Assembly: GCA_003222085.1 (NCBI GenBank)
Contig: QHUK01000045.1
Coordinates: 1 to 49,490, forward strand
Reading direction: 5' to 3'
From: Gemmatimonadota bacterium
Lineage (GTDB): Bacteria > Gemmatimonadota > Gemmatimonadetes > Gemmatimonadales > GWC2-71-9
Length of the DNA stretch: 49,490 nucleotides
In this document: piece by piece, positions 43,225-49,490 of the stretch
Numbering within the stretch: the stretch's first letter is position 1
How the letters are laid out: each line of letters opens with the position of its first letter
Translations under genes and position numbers: made by a program
The notes under the pieces: generated by a model
Databases searched by the model: none
Told to the model about the DNA's origin: nothing
The model's input: the letters and a program-made list of their open reading frames with translations, nothing else

Positions 43225-44486
43225 TGGAGACCGTCCGGCTCGACCGGGAGATCTCCCAGACCACCGCGCCGAGCGGGGTGATCGTGTTGTCCGAGCGGGT
43301 GGCGAGCGTCCGCTCGGTGGCGGTGGGGATCTGGGTGCGCAGCGCGAGCGCTCACGAGCCCCGCCGCAAGATGGGCGTTTCCCACCTGCTCGAGCACATG
43401 GTGTTCAAGGGCACCGAGCGCCGTACCGCGCAGCAGATCGCGCTGGCGCTCGAGTCGCGGGGCGGGTCGCTCGACGCCTACACCTCTCGTGACACCACGG
43501 CATTCCAGGCGCGCGTCCTGGACAGCGACCTGCCGCAGGCGCTGGACGTGCTCACCGACCTGGTGAGGAATCCGGTGCTGCGCGCGAGCGACCTGGAGCT
43601 CGAGCGCAACGTCGTCCTCGAAGAGATCAACACCGTCGAGGACACGCCGGACGATCAGGTATTCGATCTCTCCTACCAGACGTTGTGGCCGGAGCATCCC
43701 TACGGCTACTCCATCCTGGGCACCCGGGACACGGTCGGCGCCATGTCCACGAGTGACCTGAAGCAGCTGCACGATCGGGCCTACTTCCCGGCGAACTGTG
43801 TCATCGCCGCGGCCGGGAATCTCACCCATGAGGGGCTGCTGGAGGAGCTCGGAAAGCTCGATTGGTTCGAACGTCCAACGGGCAACGTGGAACGTGCAAC
43901 GCCCCCCGTGGTCCCAATCCGACCTGCCGTGCGCGGCACCGAGGCCCGCCACGCCAAGGACACCGCCCAGACTCACATCGTATTCGCCACGGACTCTGTC
44001 CCCTACGCCGACCGGCGCAAGTACGCGCTCCTGGTGCTGGCGAACGTGTTCGGGGGCGGGATGTCGAGCCGGCTGTTCCAGCGCATCCGCGAAGAGCTCG
44101 GGCTCGCCTATGCGATCTACGCGTTCACGAGCTTTTATCGGCAGGTCGGCGTGACCGGCGTGTACGTCGGGACGCAACCCAAGACGGCAGCCCAGGCCGC
44201 CGCGGCGATCCGCGAAGAGTACGCCAAGCTGGCGCGCACGGGGCTCGCGGGCGAGGCGCTCGCCGAAGCGAAACAGCAGACCCAGGGTCAGCTGATGTTG
44301 TCCCTGGAGAGTCCGTCGGCGCGGATGTATCGTTTGGCCGCCTTTCCGGTCCACGGCGAGCCGTACCAGAGCCTCGACCAGGTGTTGGCGGCGGTGGCGG
44401 GGCTCACGGAAAAAGAGATCGCGGATGTGGCGGCTGAGTTCTTCGACCCCGAGCGGCAGACTGTCGTTTGGCTCGGGAAGGACTAA
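43224..44486 (+). CDS. M16 (pitrilysin-family) zinc peptidase
   Basis: A 420-residue processing-peptidase-like protein, the type usually encoded next to pnp (YmxG-like). The inverted zinc motif HLLEH (54-58, VSHLLEHMVFKGT) and the downstream Glu in ELERNVVLEEI give an active M16 site. GGGMSSRLFQRIREELGLAYAIYAF is the conserved C-terminal substrate-side motif. A TGATG overlap couples it to pnp. Residues encoded by 43869-43903 (ERPTGNVERATPP) are an in-frame heptamer array placed in the linker between the two M16 halves. Likely a cytoplasmic oligopeptidase; the substrates are unknown. Confidence 0.93.
   Translation: METVRLDREISQTTAPSGVIVLSERVASVRSVAVGIWVRSASAHEPRRKMGVSHLLEHMVFKGTERRTAQQIALALESRGGSLDAYTSRDTTAFQARVLDSDLPQALDVLTDLVRNPVLRASDLELERNVVLEEINTVEDTPDDQVFDLSYQTLWPEHPYGYSILGTRDTVGAMSTSDLKQLHDRAYFPANCVIAAAGNLTHEGLLEELGKLDWFERPTGNVERATPPVVPIRPAVRGTEARHAKDTAQTHIVFATDSVPYADRRKYALLVLANVFGGGMSSRLFQRIREELGLAYAIYAFTSFYRQVGVTGVYVGTQPKTAAQAAAAIREEYAKLARTGLAGEALAEAKQQTQGQLMLSLESPSARMYRLAAFPVHGEPYQSLDQVLAAVAGLTEKEIADVAAEFFDPERQTVVWLGKD
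43869..43903 (+). repeat. Heptamer array (GAACGTG / CAACGTG type) inside the M16 peptidase gene
   Basis: Five units, GAACGTC, CAACGGG, CAACGTG, GAACGTG and CAACGCC, run without gaps over 35 bases and encode an inter-domain stretch of the peptidase. Confidence 0.75.
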
Positions 44487-44546
44487 AGGCGTCAAGCAGA
44501 GACGTAACACGAAGGCGTTACACAGAGACGTCACGCAACGACGTAC
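44487..44546. repeat. Degenerate short-repeat spacer (CAGAGACGTNAC type) before ald
   Basis: CAGAGACGTAAC and CAGAGACGTCAC occur about 27 bases apart. Between them GTAAC and GTTAC can pair around an ACGAAGGC loop. Composition and words resemble the element after rpsA (GACGCACAGACG), but the period is not a clean 7. It fills the 72-base M16-ald gap. Confidence 0.5.
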
Positions 44547-44558
44547 GGCGGAGCGAGC

Positions 44559-45671
44559 ATGATTGTTGGAGTCCCAAGAGAGATAAAAACCGCCGAGAAC
44601 CGCGTTGCGTTGGTGCCGGCGGGAGTCGAGTCGCTGGTGGGCGACGGGCACAGCGTGCTGGTGGAGCAGGGAGCGGGGATCGGCTCCGGGTTCGCGGACG
44701 AGGCGTATCGCGCGGCGGGGGCGACGCTCGTGCCGAAGCCCGCCGACGTGTGGGCCAAGGCCGAGATGGTCGTGAAGGTGAAGGAGCCGATCGATCCCGA
44801 GTGGCCGTGCATGCGCAAGGGTCAGGTCGTGTTCACCTACTTTCATTTCGCCGCGTCGGAGCCGCTCACGCGGGCGGTGATCAAGTCGGGGATCGTCGCG
44901 ATCGCGTACGAGACGGTGCAGCTCGCCTCGGGGGAGCTCCCCTTGCTCACGCCGATGAGCGAGGTGGCGGGGCGGATGGCGGTGCAGGAGGGAGCGAAGT
45001 ATCTCGAGAAGGTGTACGGCGGGAGCGGGATCCTGCTCGGCGGCGTGCCCGGGGTGCTGCCGGCGGAAGTGCTGATCATCGGGGGCGGCGTGGTGGGCGC
45101 GAACGCGGCGAAAATGGCGGCCGGCCTGGGCGCCCGGGTGACGCTGCTCGACCTGTCGCTCGATCGCCTGCGTTATCTCGCCGATGTGCTCCCCTCGAAT
45201 GTCGATCTGCTGTATTCCAACCGCCACAACCTGGTCGAGCAGCTGCAGCGGGCCGATCTCGTCATCGGCGCGGTGCTCCTGCCAGGGGCCAAGGCGCCGA
45301 AACTCGTGCGGCGGGACGATCTGAAGCTCATGAAGCCGGGCTCGGTGATCGTGGACGTCGCGGTGGATCAGGGCGGCTGCATCGAGACGAGCAAGCCCAC
45401 GACGCACGAGAATCCGGTCTACATCGTGGACGGGATCATTCACTATGCGGTGGCCAACATGCCGGGCGGCGTGCCGCGCACCTCGACGCTCGGGCTCACC
45501 AACGCGACCTTTCCGTACGCGAAGCGCCTGGCCCGGAGCGGCTGGAAGCAGGCCTGCAAGGACGACCCGGCGTTGTTCCTCGGCCTCAACGTGGTCGAGG
45601 GGAAGGTGGTGTATCCCGCGGTCGCCGAGACGTTCGGTTTACCATCAGCGGATCCCAGGACCCTCGTGTGA
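44559..45671 (+). CDS. ald: Alanine dehydrogenase
   Basis: A 370-residue NAD-dependent enzyme that interconverts L-alanine and pyruvate plus ammonia. MIVGVPREIKTAENRVALVPAGV at the N-terminus, EMVVKVKEP with the catalytic Lys, YFHFAAS with the catalytic His and the Rossmann loop VLIIGGGVVGANAAKMA are diagnostic, as is VDVAVDQGGCIETSKPTTH. Length is exactly that of the family. GGAG lies 6 bases before the ATG. The phosphofructokinase gene follows after 10 bases, which suggests a shared transcript linking amino-acid and sugar carbon flow. Confidence 0.96.
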   Translation: MIVGVPREIKTAENRVALVPAGVESLVGDGHSVLVEQGAGIGSGFADEAYRAAGATLVPKPADVWAKAEMVVKVKEPIDPEWPCMRKGQVVFTYFHFAASEPLTRAVIKSGIVAIAYETVQLASGELPLLTPMSEVAGRMAVQEGAKYLEKVYGGSGILLGGVPGVLPAEVLIIGGGVVGANAAKMAAGLGARVTLLDLSLDRLRYLADVLPSNVDLLYSNRHNLVEQLQRADLVIGAVLLPGAKAPKLVRRDDLKLMKPGSVIVDVAVDQGGCIETSKPTTHENPVYIVDGIIHYAVANMPGGVPRTSTLGLTNATFPYAKRLARSGWKQACKDDPALFLGLNVVEGKVVYPAVAETFGLPSADPRTLV

Positions 45672-45681
45672 AGGGAAAGCG

Positions 45682-46989
45682 ATGACGGAGCGGAAGACGC
45701 TGGCGATCCTGGTCGGGGGCGGGCCCGCGCCGGGGATCAACAGCGTCATCGGGGCCGCTACCATCCGGGCGCGGCTCGAGGCCGTGGATGTGCTCGGGGT
45801 GCGGGACGGGTTCGAGTGGATCATGCAGGGCGACATCGACCACGTGACGCCGCTCGACATCGGCGAAGTGAGCCGGATCCACTTTCGCGGCGGGTCCTAC
45901 ATCGGCATCTCGCGTGCGAACCCCACCCAGAATCCGGCGCATCTCGACAACGCAGTCCTGGCGTTGTTACGCCTCAACGTTTCCCAGCTCATAACCATCG
46001 GCGGTGACGACACGGCCTATTCCGCCATGAAGCTGGAGGAGAAGGCGGCGGGGCGGCTGCAGGTGGTCCACGTGCCGAAGACCATCGACAACGATCTCGA
46101 CCTGCCACCGCACGTGGACACCTTCGGGTTCCAGACGGCACGCCACTACGGCGTGGAGATCGTGAAGAACCTGATGGTGGACGCCAAGACCACGTCGCGC
46201 TGGTACCTCGTCATCACGATGGGCCGCGGCGCCGGGCATCTGGCGGTGGGCATCGGCAAGGCGGCGGGCGCCACGCTCACGCTGATCCCGGAGGAGTTTC
46301 TGGGACGGCGGATCCGGCTCAAGGCCGTCGTGGACACGCTCGTGGGCGCGATCATCAAACGGTTGTCCTACGGCCGGCTCGACGGCGTCGCCGTGGTGGC
46401 CGAGGGGCTGGCGCTGGGGATCGACCCCGCGGACCTCGAGGGCTTCGAGGAAGTCGAGCGGGACACGCATGGGAACATCCGCATCGCCGAGGTGAACATC
46501 GGCGAGATCCTGAAGGCGGCGGTGCAGAAGCGCTTGAAGGAGTTCGGGCTGAAGGCGACCATTGCGGCGAAGAACATCGGCTACGAGCTGCGCTGCGCCG
46601 ATCCGATCCCCATGGACATGGAGTACACGCGGGACTTGGGCTACTGCGCCGCCAAGTACGTGTTGGGGGGCGGCAATGCGGCGGTCATTTCGATGCAGGC
46701 GGGGCGGTTCGTCCCCATCCCGTTTACGGCGATGATGGATGCGGCGACGGGCCGGACGCGCACGCGGCGGGTGGATATCACATCGACGCGCTACGCGATC
46801 GCGCGCCGCTACATGATTCGGCTGCGGCGCGACGACTTCGAGGACCCGCACGAGCTGGCGCGGTTCGCGGCGACGGCCCACGTGTCGGTGGAGGAGTTCC
46901 GCCGACAGTTCAGGTATCTGATCGAGGAGGAGCCGCCGCCGCTGGTGCTCGACCCGGTGGTGGAGCGTGATCCCGGGGCGCGCGCGTGA
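45682..46989 (+). CDS. 6-Phosphofructokinase, probably pyrophosphate-dependent
   Basis: A 435-residue PFK-family enzyme that phosphorylates fructose 6-phosphate. The phosphoryl-donor signatures are GGDDT with Asp110 and PKTIDND with Lys133. ATP-specific PFKs usually have Gly at both places (GGDGS, PGTIDND). Asp plus Lys marks PPi-dependent enzymes, so a reversible PPi-PFK is the best call. MGRGAGHLAVGIGKAAGATLTLIPEE is the fructose-phosphate side motif. The ATG at 45682 gives the conserved TLAILVGGGPAPGINSVI start. A longer frame from 45445 overlaps ald and was rejected. It overlaps dut by GTGA. Confidence 0.92.
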   Translation: MTERKTLAILVGGGPAPGINSVIGAATIRARLEAVDVLGVRDGFEWIMQGDIDHVTPLDIGEVSRIHFRGGSYIGISRANPTQNPAHLDNAVLALLRLNVSQLITIGGDDTAYSAMKLEEKAAGRLQVVHVPKTIDNDLDLPPHVDTFGFQTARHYGVEIVKNLMVDAKTTSRWYLVITMGRGAGHLAVGIGKAAGATLTLIPEEFLGRRIRLKAVVDTLVGAIIKRLSYGRLDGVAVVAEGLALGIDPADLEGFEEVERDTHGNIRIAEVNIGEILKAAVQKRLKEFGLKATIAAKNIGYELRCADPIPMDMEYTRDLGYCAAKYVLGGGNAAVISMQAGRFVPIPFTAMMDAATGRTRTRRVDITSTRYAIARRYMIRLRRDDFEDPHELARFAATAHVSVEEFRRQFRYLIEEEPPPLVLDPVVERDPGARA

Positions 46990-47435
46990 CGCCACCCCCG
47001 GTGGTGCGGGTCCGACGGTTGCCGCACCACGACGGACTCCCCTTGCCGACGCGGCAGACGGCCGGATCCGCGGGTTATGACGTGCACAGCGCCGAGGCGG
47101 ACTTCACGCTGGCGCCGCTCGAACGCCGGTTGGTGCGCACCGGACTGGCGCTGGCGATACCTGACGGCTACGAAGCGCAGGTGCGGCCGCGCTCGGGGCT
47201 CGCGTTGAAGCACGGTCTCACTCTTCCCAACGCCCCTGCCACCATCGATTCGGACTATCGCGGCGAGCTGATGATCCCGATGATCAATCTTGGCACGGAG
47301 CCGGTGGTGGTGACGCGCGGGACGCGCATCGCGCAGCTCGTGTTTCAGCGGGTGGAGGTGGTGGAGCTCGAGGAGGTGGCGGAGCTGCCGCCGAGCGAGC
47401 GGGGCGGGGGAGGGTTTGGGAGCACGGGGGTGTGA
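46986..47435 (+). CDS. dut: Deoxyuridine 5'-triphosphate nucleotidohydrolase (dUTPase)
   Basis: A 149-residue trimeric dUTPase that keeps uracil out of DNA and supplies dUMP. Motif I is AGSAGYDVHSAE, motif II is in YEAQVRPRSGLALKHG, motif III includes TIDSDYRGELMIPMIN, motif IV is RIAQLVFQ, and the mobile motif V is ERGGGGFGSTG. All five active-site motifs are present. The GTG start overlaps the phosphofructokinase stop (GTGA). A heptamer array begins 9 bases after its stop. Confidence 0.96.
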   Translation: MTPPPVVRVRRLPHHDGLPLPTRQTAGSAGYDVHSAEADFTLAPLERRLVRTGLALAIPDGYEAQVRPRSGLALKHGLTLPNAPATIDSDYRGELMIPMINLGTEPVVVTRGTRIAQLVFQRVEVVELEEVAELPPSERGGGGFGSTGV

Positions 47436-47444
47436 GCCACGACC

Positions 47445-47480
47445 GGGAAACGAGAAACGGGAAACGGGAAACAGGAAACG
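47445..47480 (+). repeat. Heptamer array (GGGAAAC type) after dut
   Basis: Five gap-free units, GGGAAAC, GAGAAAC, GGGAAAC, GGGAAAC and AGGAAAC, then G fill 36 bases of the 68-base spacer between dut and the next gene. This is the cleanest single-arm member of the family. Confidence 0.88.
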
Positions 47481-47503
47481 TCGACCTCGTCTGGAGCGAT
47501 TCC

Positions 47504-47920
47504 ATGCGACCAGCAACTCTCCTTGTCATCATCGCTTTGATCGTCGCCGCAACCGCGGTCCGCGCCCAGGTGCCCAGACACCCAGCGCACGAGCTCATCG
47601 TGCCTGATTCGGCCGCGAAGGATCATCTCGATGAGATGGTAACGGTAGAAGGGACAGTCGTCAGCGTTGAGATATCGGAGGCGGCACCTTCGCGGGTGTT
47701 CCTGCATTTCGGGGCGCCGCCCCCCAATCAGACGTTCTCGGCCCTGATCGTCGGCCCCGTCCTTCCGCGGTTCCCGAACCTCCAGGAGTGGAGGGGAAAG
47801 CGCGTTCGTGTGACCGGCCTGGTCCGCCTCGAAGAGGGACGGCCCACGATGCGCCTGACCAAGCCGTCACAGCTCAGGGGCGCTGCGTGGTATGTGTTTC
47901 CGGCTCCCGGTTCACCCTGA
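47504..47920 (+). CDS. Secreted OB-fold-like hypothetical protein
   Basis: A 138-residue protein with a Sec signal (MRPATLLVIIALIVAATAVRAQ). The mature part, DEMVTVEGTVVSVEISEAAPSRVFLHFG...FSALIVGPVLPRFPNLQEWRGKRVRVTGLVRLEEGRPTMRLTKPSQL, has the strand pattern and the closing GKRVRVTG.V.....P.M.L....Q of OB-fold nucleic-acid-binding-like domains found in periplasmic proteins. The ATG at 47504 follows TGGAG. An upstream ATG at 47432 would translate the heptamer array as protein and was rejected. The ligand is unknown. It may be cotranscribed with dut. Confidence 0.75.
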   Translation: MRPATLLVIIALIVAATAVRAQVPRHPAHELIVPDSAAKDHLDEMVTVEGTVVSVEISEAAPSRVFLHFGAPPPNQTFSALIVGPVLPRFPNLQEWRGKRVRVTGLVRLEEGRPTMRLTKPSQLRGAAWYVFPAPGSP

Positions 47921-47946
47921 GCGTCTCTCGGATAGAGCACAGAGAC

Positions 47947-47969
47947 GGGAAAGGGGAAACGGGAAATCG
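47947..47969 (+). repeat. Heptamer array (GGGAAAC type) before the integron integrase
   Basis: Units GGGAAAG, GGGAAAC and GGGAAAT lie head to tail, and one further GGGAAAC-like word follows at about 47993-47999. Together they occupy part of the 163-base gap between the OB-fold gene and intI. No clear promoter is seen in the rest of the gap. Confidence 0.75.
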
Positions 47970-48083
47970 TAAAGGACTCCCTGACGGACGCGGGAAACGT
48001 AGGACGCCGCGGGGTGCGTTGGAATGATGTCGGGTGCACGGTCCTGATGGGTGGGCGCCGTGTGGGGGCCGGTAGGGTAAGGG

Positions 48084-49046
48084 ATGGTGTCGGGGCCGAA
48101 GCTGCTCACGCTGGTGCGCCGGGCGATCCGTCTGCGGCATTACAGCCGACACACTGAAGAGGCGTACGTGGGGTGGGTGCGTCGGTTCGTGCGGTTTGCG
48201 GGACTGCGCCATCCGTCGCAGCTCGGCGGGGCCGAGGTACAGCAATTCCTGTCGAGTCTGGCCGAGGCAGGGGTCAGCGCGACGACGCAGAACCAGGCGG
48301 CGAGCGCGCTGCGGTTTCTGTACGAGGAAGTGTTGGGGCGACAGTTCGCGCGTCCGGCGGGGATCGTGCATGCGAAGGAGCCGGGTCGGGTGCCCGTGGT
48401 GCTCACGCGCGAGGAAGTGCGGGCGGTATTGGGCCGGATGCGGGGGACGGCGCGCCTCGTGGCACTGCTGCTGTACGGGTCCGGGTTGCGGGTGTTGGAG
48501 GCGCTGACGTTGCGGGTGAAGGACATCGATTTCGGACGGGGGGAGATCGTGGTGCGGCGGGGGAAGGGTGCGCGGGACCGCGTCACCATGCTGCCCGGTC
48601 GCGCGCGCCGGGAGCTGGCGGAGCATCTGGGGCACGTCGAGCGCCGATACCGGGCTGATCTGCTACGAGGAGCAGGCTACGTGGAGCTGCCGGGCGGGCT
48701 CGGGCGGAAGCTGCCGAGCGCGGGGCGGGAGTGGGTATGGCAGTGGGTGTTTCCCGCAGCGCGGCTACACCGGGATGAGGCGAGCGGGGAGTGGCGGCGC
48801 CATCATCTTCACGAGAGCGTGGTGCAGCGCGCGGTGACGGAGGCGGTGCGCGAGGCGGGTATCGCCAAGCGCGCGACGTGTCACACGTTACGGCACTCGT
48901 TCGCCACGCAGCTCCTCGAGACGGGTCATGACATCCGGACGGTGCAGGAGTTGTTGGGTCATAGCGATGTGCGCACGACCATGATCTACACCCACGTGCT
49001 CAACCGTGGCGGACTCGGCGTCCGCAGCCCTGCCGATTCGCTCTAA
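48084..49046 (+). CDS. intI: Integron integrase (tyrosine recombinase)
   Basis: A 320-residue tyrosine recombinase. Catalytic residues are Arg136 ([20 protein letters not shown]), Lys161 ([12 protein letters not shown]), His267 and Arg270 ([12 protein letters not shown]), His293 (ELLGHSDV) and Tyr302 (MIYTHV). Spacing is the same as in IntI1, offset by ten. The IntI-specific insertion is present ([28 protein letters not shown], about 201-228, then [14 protein letters not shown]), which separates it from XerC/D. The protein captures and excises gene cassettes at attI/attC. The start is ATG 48084. The gene points toward the putative attI and first cassette, the reverse of the classical layout. 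All catalytic residues are intact, so it is probably active. Confidence 0.95.
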   Translation: MVSGPKLLTLVRRAIRLRHYSRHTEEAYVGWVRRFVRFAGLRHPSQLGGAEVQQFLSSLAEAGVSATTQNQAASALRFLYEEVLGRQFARPAGIVHAKEPGRVPVVLTREEVRAVLGRMRGTARLVALLLYGSGLRVLEALTLRVKDIDFGRGEIVVRRGKGARDRVTMLPGRARRELAEHLGHVERRYRADLLRGAGYVELPGGLGRKLPSAGREWVWQWVFPAARLHRDEASGEWRRHHLHESVVQRAVTEAVREAGIAKRATCHTLRHSFATQLLETGHDIRTVQELLGHSDVRTTMIYTHVLNRGGLGVRSPADSL

Positions 49047-49256
49047 CGACGATGTCCGCCGGTGCGGTTATACAGCGTGCGGATTATGGCTGGTGGTTTG
49101 CAAGGATTGCCCAGGGGGCCGGGACGGCTTCCAGTGCGTTTAGCCTGGGGAGCCGCAGGTACTTAGGCAGGTCCACGTTACGCCAACCCGACGGGATTAT
49201 CTTGCAAGGGAGATCGGTTTGAAGAGTCCGATGACTACGTATACTATGAGTTAGGC
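49047..49256 (+). other. Candidate integron attI region with GTTAGGC crossover site
   Basis: The 219 bases between the intI stop and the next ATG contain GTTAGGC at 49250-49256, which fits the integron core-site rule GTTRRRY. The crossover would fall between G49250 and T49251. A coding sequence starts 9 bases later, as is typical of an inserted cassette. Upstream lie other GTTA-containing words (GGTTATAC at about 49067-49074, CGTTACGC at about 49169) and a partial direct repeat, TGCGGTTAT and TGCGGATTAT (49063 and 49078), that may be integrase-binding sites. No foldable attC was found in this interval, so attI is the better reading. Confidence 0.5.
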
Positions 49257-49265
49257 GGCCCCAAC

Positions 49266-49490
49266 ATGAGCGTTCACGTGGATGCGTTCATTGAGAAGTT
49301 TCGCGCCATTGTCGATCGCTATCTCACCGGCCAGCAGGCCCTCGAGCCTGCCGCCGCGGATTTCGCCCACGTGTGGAGGGATTGGCTCCGGCAGGCGGGG
49401 CCAGACGCATCCGAGTTGCCAACACCTCAGCCACGAGACACTCTGTTCCCTGGGGCCAACGTACTCCACGGCATGCGCGAGCTTCGCCCA
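49266..49490 (+). CDS. Hypothetical protein of the first integron cassette (partial, runs off right edge)
   Basis: An open frame from ATG 49266 to the window end: 75 codons without a stop. It starts MSVHVDAFIEKFRAIVDRYLTGQQALEPAAADFAHVWRDWLRQAG, which is likely helical and cytoplasmic with no signal peptide. It begins 9 bases after the GTTAGGC core site with no ribosome-binding site, a common property of cassette genes. I recognise no family. Its direction is the same as intI. Confidence 0.6.
   Translation, partial: MSVHVDAFIEKFRAIVDRYLTGQQALEPAAADFAHVWRDWLRQAGPDASELPTPQPRDTLFPGANVLHGMRELRP

Noticed and set aside
47445-47480. Heptamer arrays considered as CRISPR-like or as phase-variable simple repeats controlling translation.
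   Set aside because: There are no unique spacers. The units are too divergent for ordinary slippage control, and most arrays are not at start codons. No cas genes are present.
47432-47503. An upstream start for the OB-fold protein.
   Set aside because: It would translate the GGGAAAC array ahead of a good signal peptide. TGGAG precedes the ATG at 47504.
49047-49258. The intI-cassette spacer as an attC site.
   Set aside because: CTAAC at about 49043 and GTTAG at 49250 are complementary, but the sequences inside them do not pair and the interval of over 200 bases is too long. It fits attI better.

Overview
The window is about 49.5 kb of GC-rich, gene-dense bacterial DNA. It comes from a diderm: it carries a FadL-type outer-membrane protein, lipoprotein signal peptides and TonB proteins. 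The mix of RCC1-propeller lipoproteins, Ser/Thr kinases fused to TolB-like/TPR sensors, DUF4097 proteins and stand-alone TonB paralogues is most consistent with Gemmatimonadota. That placement is an inference from gene style, not a computed phylogeny.

Layout. 1-8 kb: a truncated SGNH-hydrolase lipoprotein and FadL-like porin (minus strand), then galK, an MFS transporter, tRNA-Leu(UAA), two tandem TonB paralogues (minus), a small zinc-ribbon protein, a small secreted protein and a DUF4097 protein. 8-13 kb: a membrane histidine kinase coupled to a receiver-only response regulator (minus), divergent from a large receptor Ser/Thr kinase. 13-20.7 kb: two paralogous giant lipoproteins, each with seven RCC1 blades. 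20.7-25.3 kb: tyrA-aroA-cmk-rpsA, where cmk looks broken. 25.4-31.4 kb: acyl-CoA carboxylase genes (carboxyltransferase, biotin carboxylase, biotin carrier) interleaved with a secreted hypothetical protein and an RlmD-type rRNA methyltransferase. 31.4-39.8 kb: the ribosome/envelope block rplM-rpsI-rpsB-tsf-pyrH-frr-uppS-cdsA-dxr-rseP, tightly overlapped. 39.8-47.9 kb: a minimal Ser/Thr kinase (minus), rpsO-pnp-M16 peptidase, ald, a PPi-type phosphofructokinase, dut and a secreted OB-fold-like protein. 48.1-49.5 kb: an integron integrase, a candidate attI site and the start of a first gene cassette.

The most unusual structure is a dispersed family of short arrays with a 7-base period. The unit differs from site to site (GGGAAAC, GGGATGC, CCGTCAT/CGGATGA, CGGAACG and others). 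At least a dozen copies lie mainly between 21.8 and 48 kb. They occur in spacers, often as two complementary arms that can fold into long hairpins, and also in frame inside galK, aroA, cmk, dxr, the M16 peptidase and a small hypothetical gene. They resemble in spirit the heptanucleotide STRR repeats of cyanobacteria. The second notable feature is the integron, whose integrase points toward its cassettes instead of away from them.

Most genes are housekeeping and sit in short operons with ATGA, GTGA or TGATG overlaps. Starts were chosen by overlap, ribosome-binding site and homologous N-termini, not by taking the longest reading frame. No stretch longer than 300 bases lacks a gene.
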